DNA of 22,529 bases from an uncultured Bacillota bacterium (lineage in GTDB: Bacteria > Bacillota > Clostridia > Christensenellales > UBA1242): assembly GCA_900555365.1 (NCBI GenBank), contig USKO01000001.1:1-22529 (forward strand), read 5' to 3'. Below, piece by piece: positions 22,419-22,529 of this stretch; positions within the stretch are counted from its first letter, which is position 1, and the number at the start of each line of letters is the position of its first letter. The notes below the pieces were generated by a model. That model was not told the DNA's origin. It saw only the letters and a program-made list of their open reading frames with translations, and searched no databases. Both the position numbers and the translations under genes were made by a program.

Positions 22419-22472
22419 ATTCAAAAAGGCAATATGCCTTTTGAATATAAAAGCCGGAATTATGCCAGCTTT
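22419..22472 (-). terminator. Tandem hairpins, probably terminating an outside minus-strand gene
   Basis: Hairpin one pairs AAAGCCGG (22450-22457 as AAAGCCGG on plus) with 22465-22472 over eight positions, a G-U wobble on the minus strand, followed there by TTTTATATT. Hairpin two (22419-22446) has arms of 12-13 bases with one bulged base. An open minus-strand frame enters from the window edge and stops within hairpin one (22461-22463). It is only about 22 codons and unrecognised, so no gene is called. Confidence 0.4.
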
Positions 22473-22529
22473 CCGTGTGTCGACAAATTAACAGACTGTA
22501 GAGAAACTAGCGAAGGCTTGCGCTCGAAA

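Overview
The window is AT-rich DNA from a spore-forming, low-GC Bacillota, probably an uncultured Clostridia-type gut lineage. This rests on spoIIE followed by tilS (an order also seen in Bacillus), a CwlD-like spore-cortex amidase, a SipW/TasA-type surface system, strong purine-rich ribosome binding sites, near-consensus sigma-A promoters, and zinc-type S18 and L31. The genetic code looks standard. I see no rRNA, tRNA, CRISPR array or insertion sequence.

Left part, minus strand (about 1-5960). This block holds genes of mostly unknown function. In transcription order they are: a 187-aa protein; a 368-aa protein whose C-terminal half is a clear paralogue of that 187-aa protein; a 36-aa ORF overlapping an unannotated-family protein with a GTG start; a 727-aa transglutaminase-like protein with coiled coils, on its own promoter; and a membrane-anchored SH3-like protein whose promoter implies a leaderless mRNA. 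Promoters and terminators divide the block into four or so units.

Middle-left, minus strand (6122-8528). A compact, translationally coupled four-gene cassette encodes a DUF4417 protein, an HNH/zinc-finger protein, a small His/Trp-rich protein that resembles polymorphic-toxin tails, and a small zinc-ribbon (CPCC-like) protein. It ends in a strong terminator and looks like a mobile, phage or toxin-related module.

Middle, plus strand (8671-16223). First comes the CwlD-like amidase. Next is a five-gene surface operon: a 1225-aa protein fusing a TasA/camelysin-like N-terminus to a long BspA-type leucine-rich repeat domain, a small TasA-like protein, a membrane-anchored TasA-like relative, a SipW-like signal peptidase, and an atypical guanylate kinase homologue. 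Its promoter has a run of nine G residues between the -35 and -10 boxes, which suggests phase-variable expression of a surface fibre decorated with repeats.

Right part, plus strand (16384-22529). These are housekeeping genes: spoIIE, tilS, an unknown 209-aa gene with a second apparently leaderless promoter, then rpsF-ssb-rpsR-rpmE behind a perfect consensus promoter and a terminator. The last ~130 bases hold only hairpins, which probably terminate a minus-strand gene lying outside the window.
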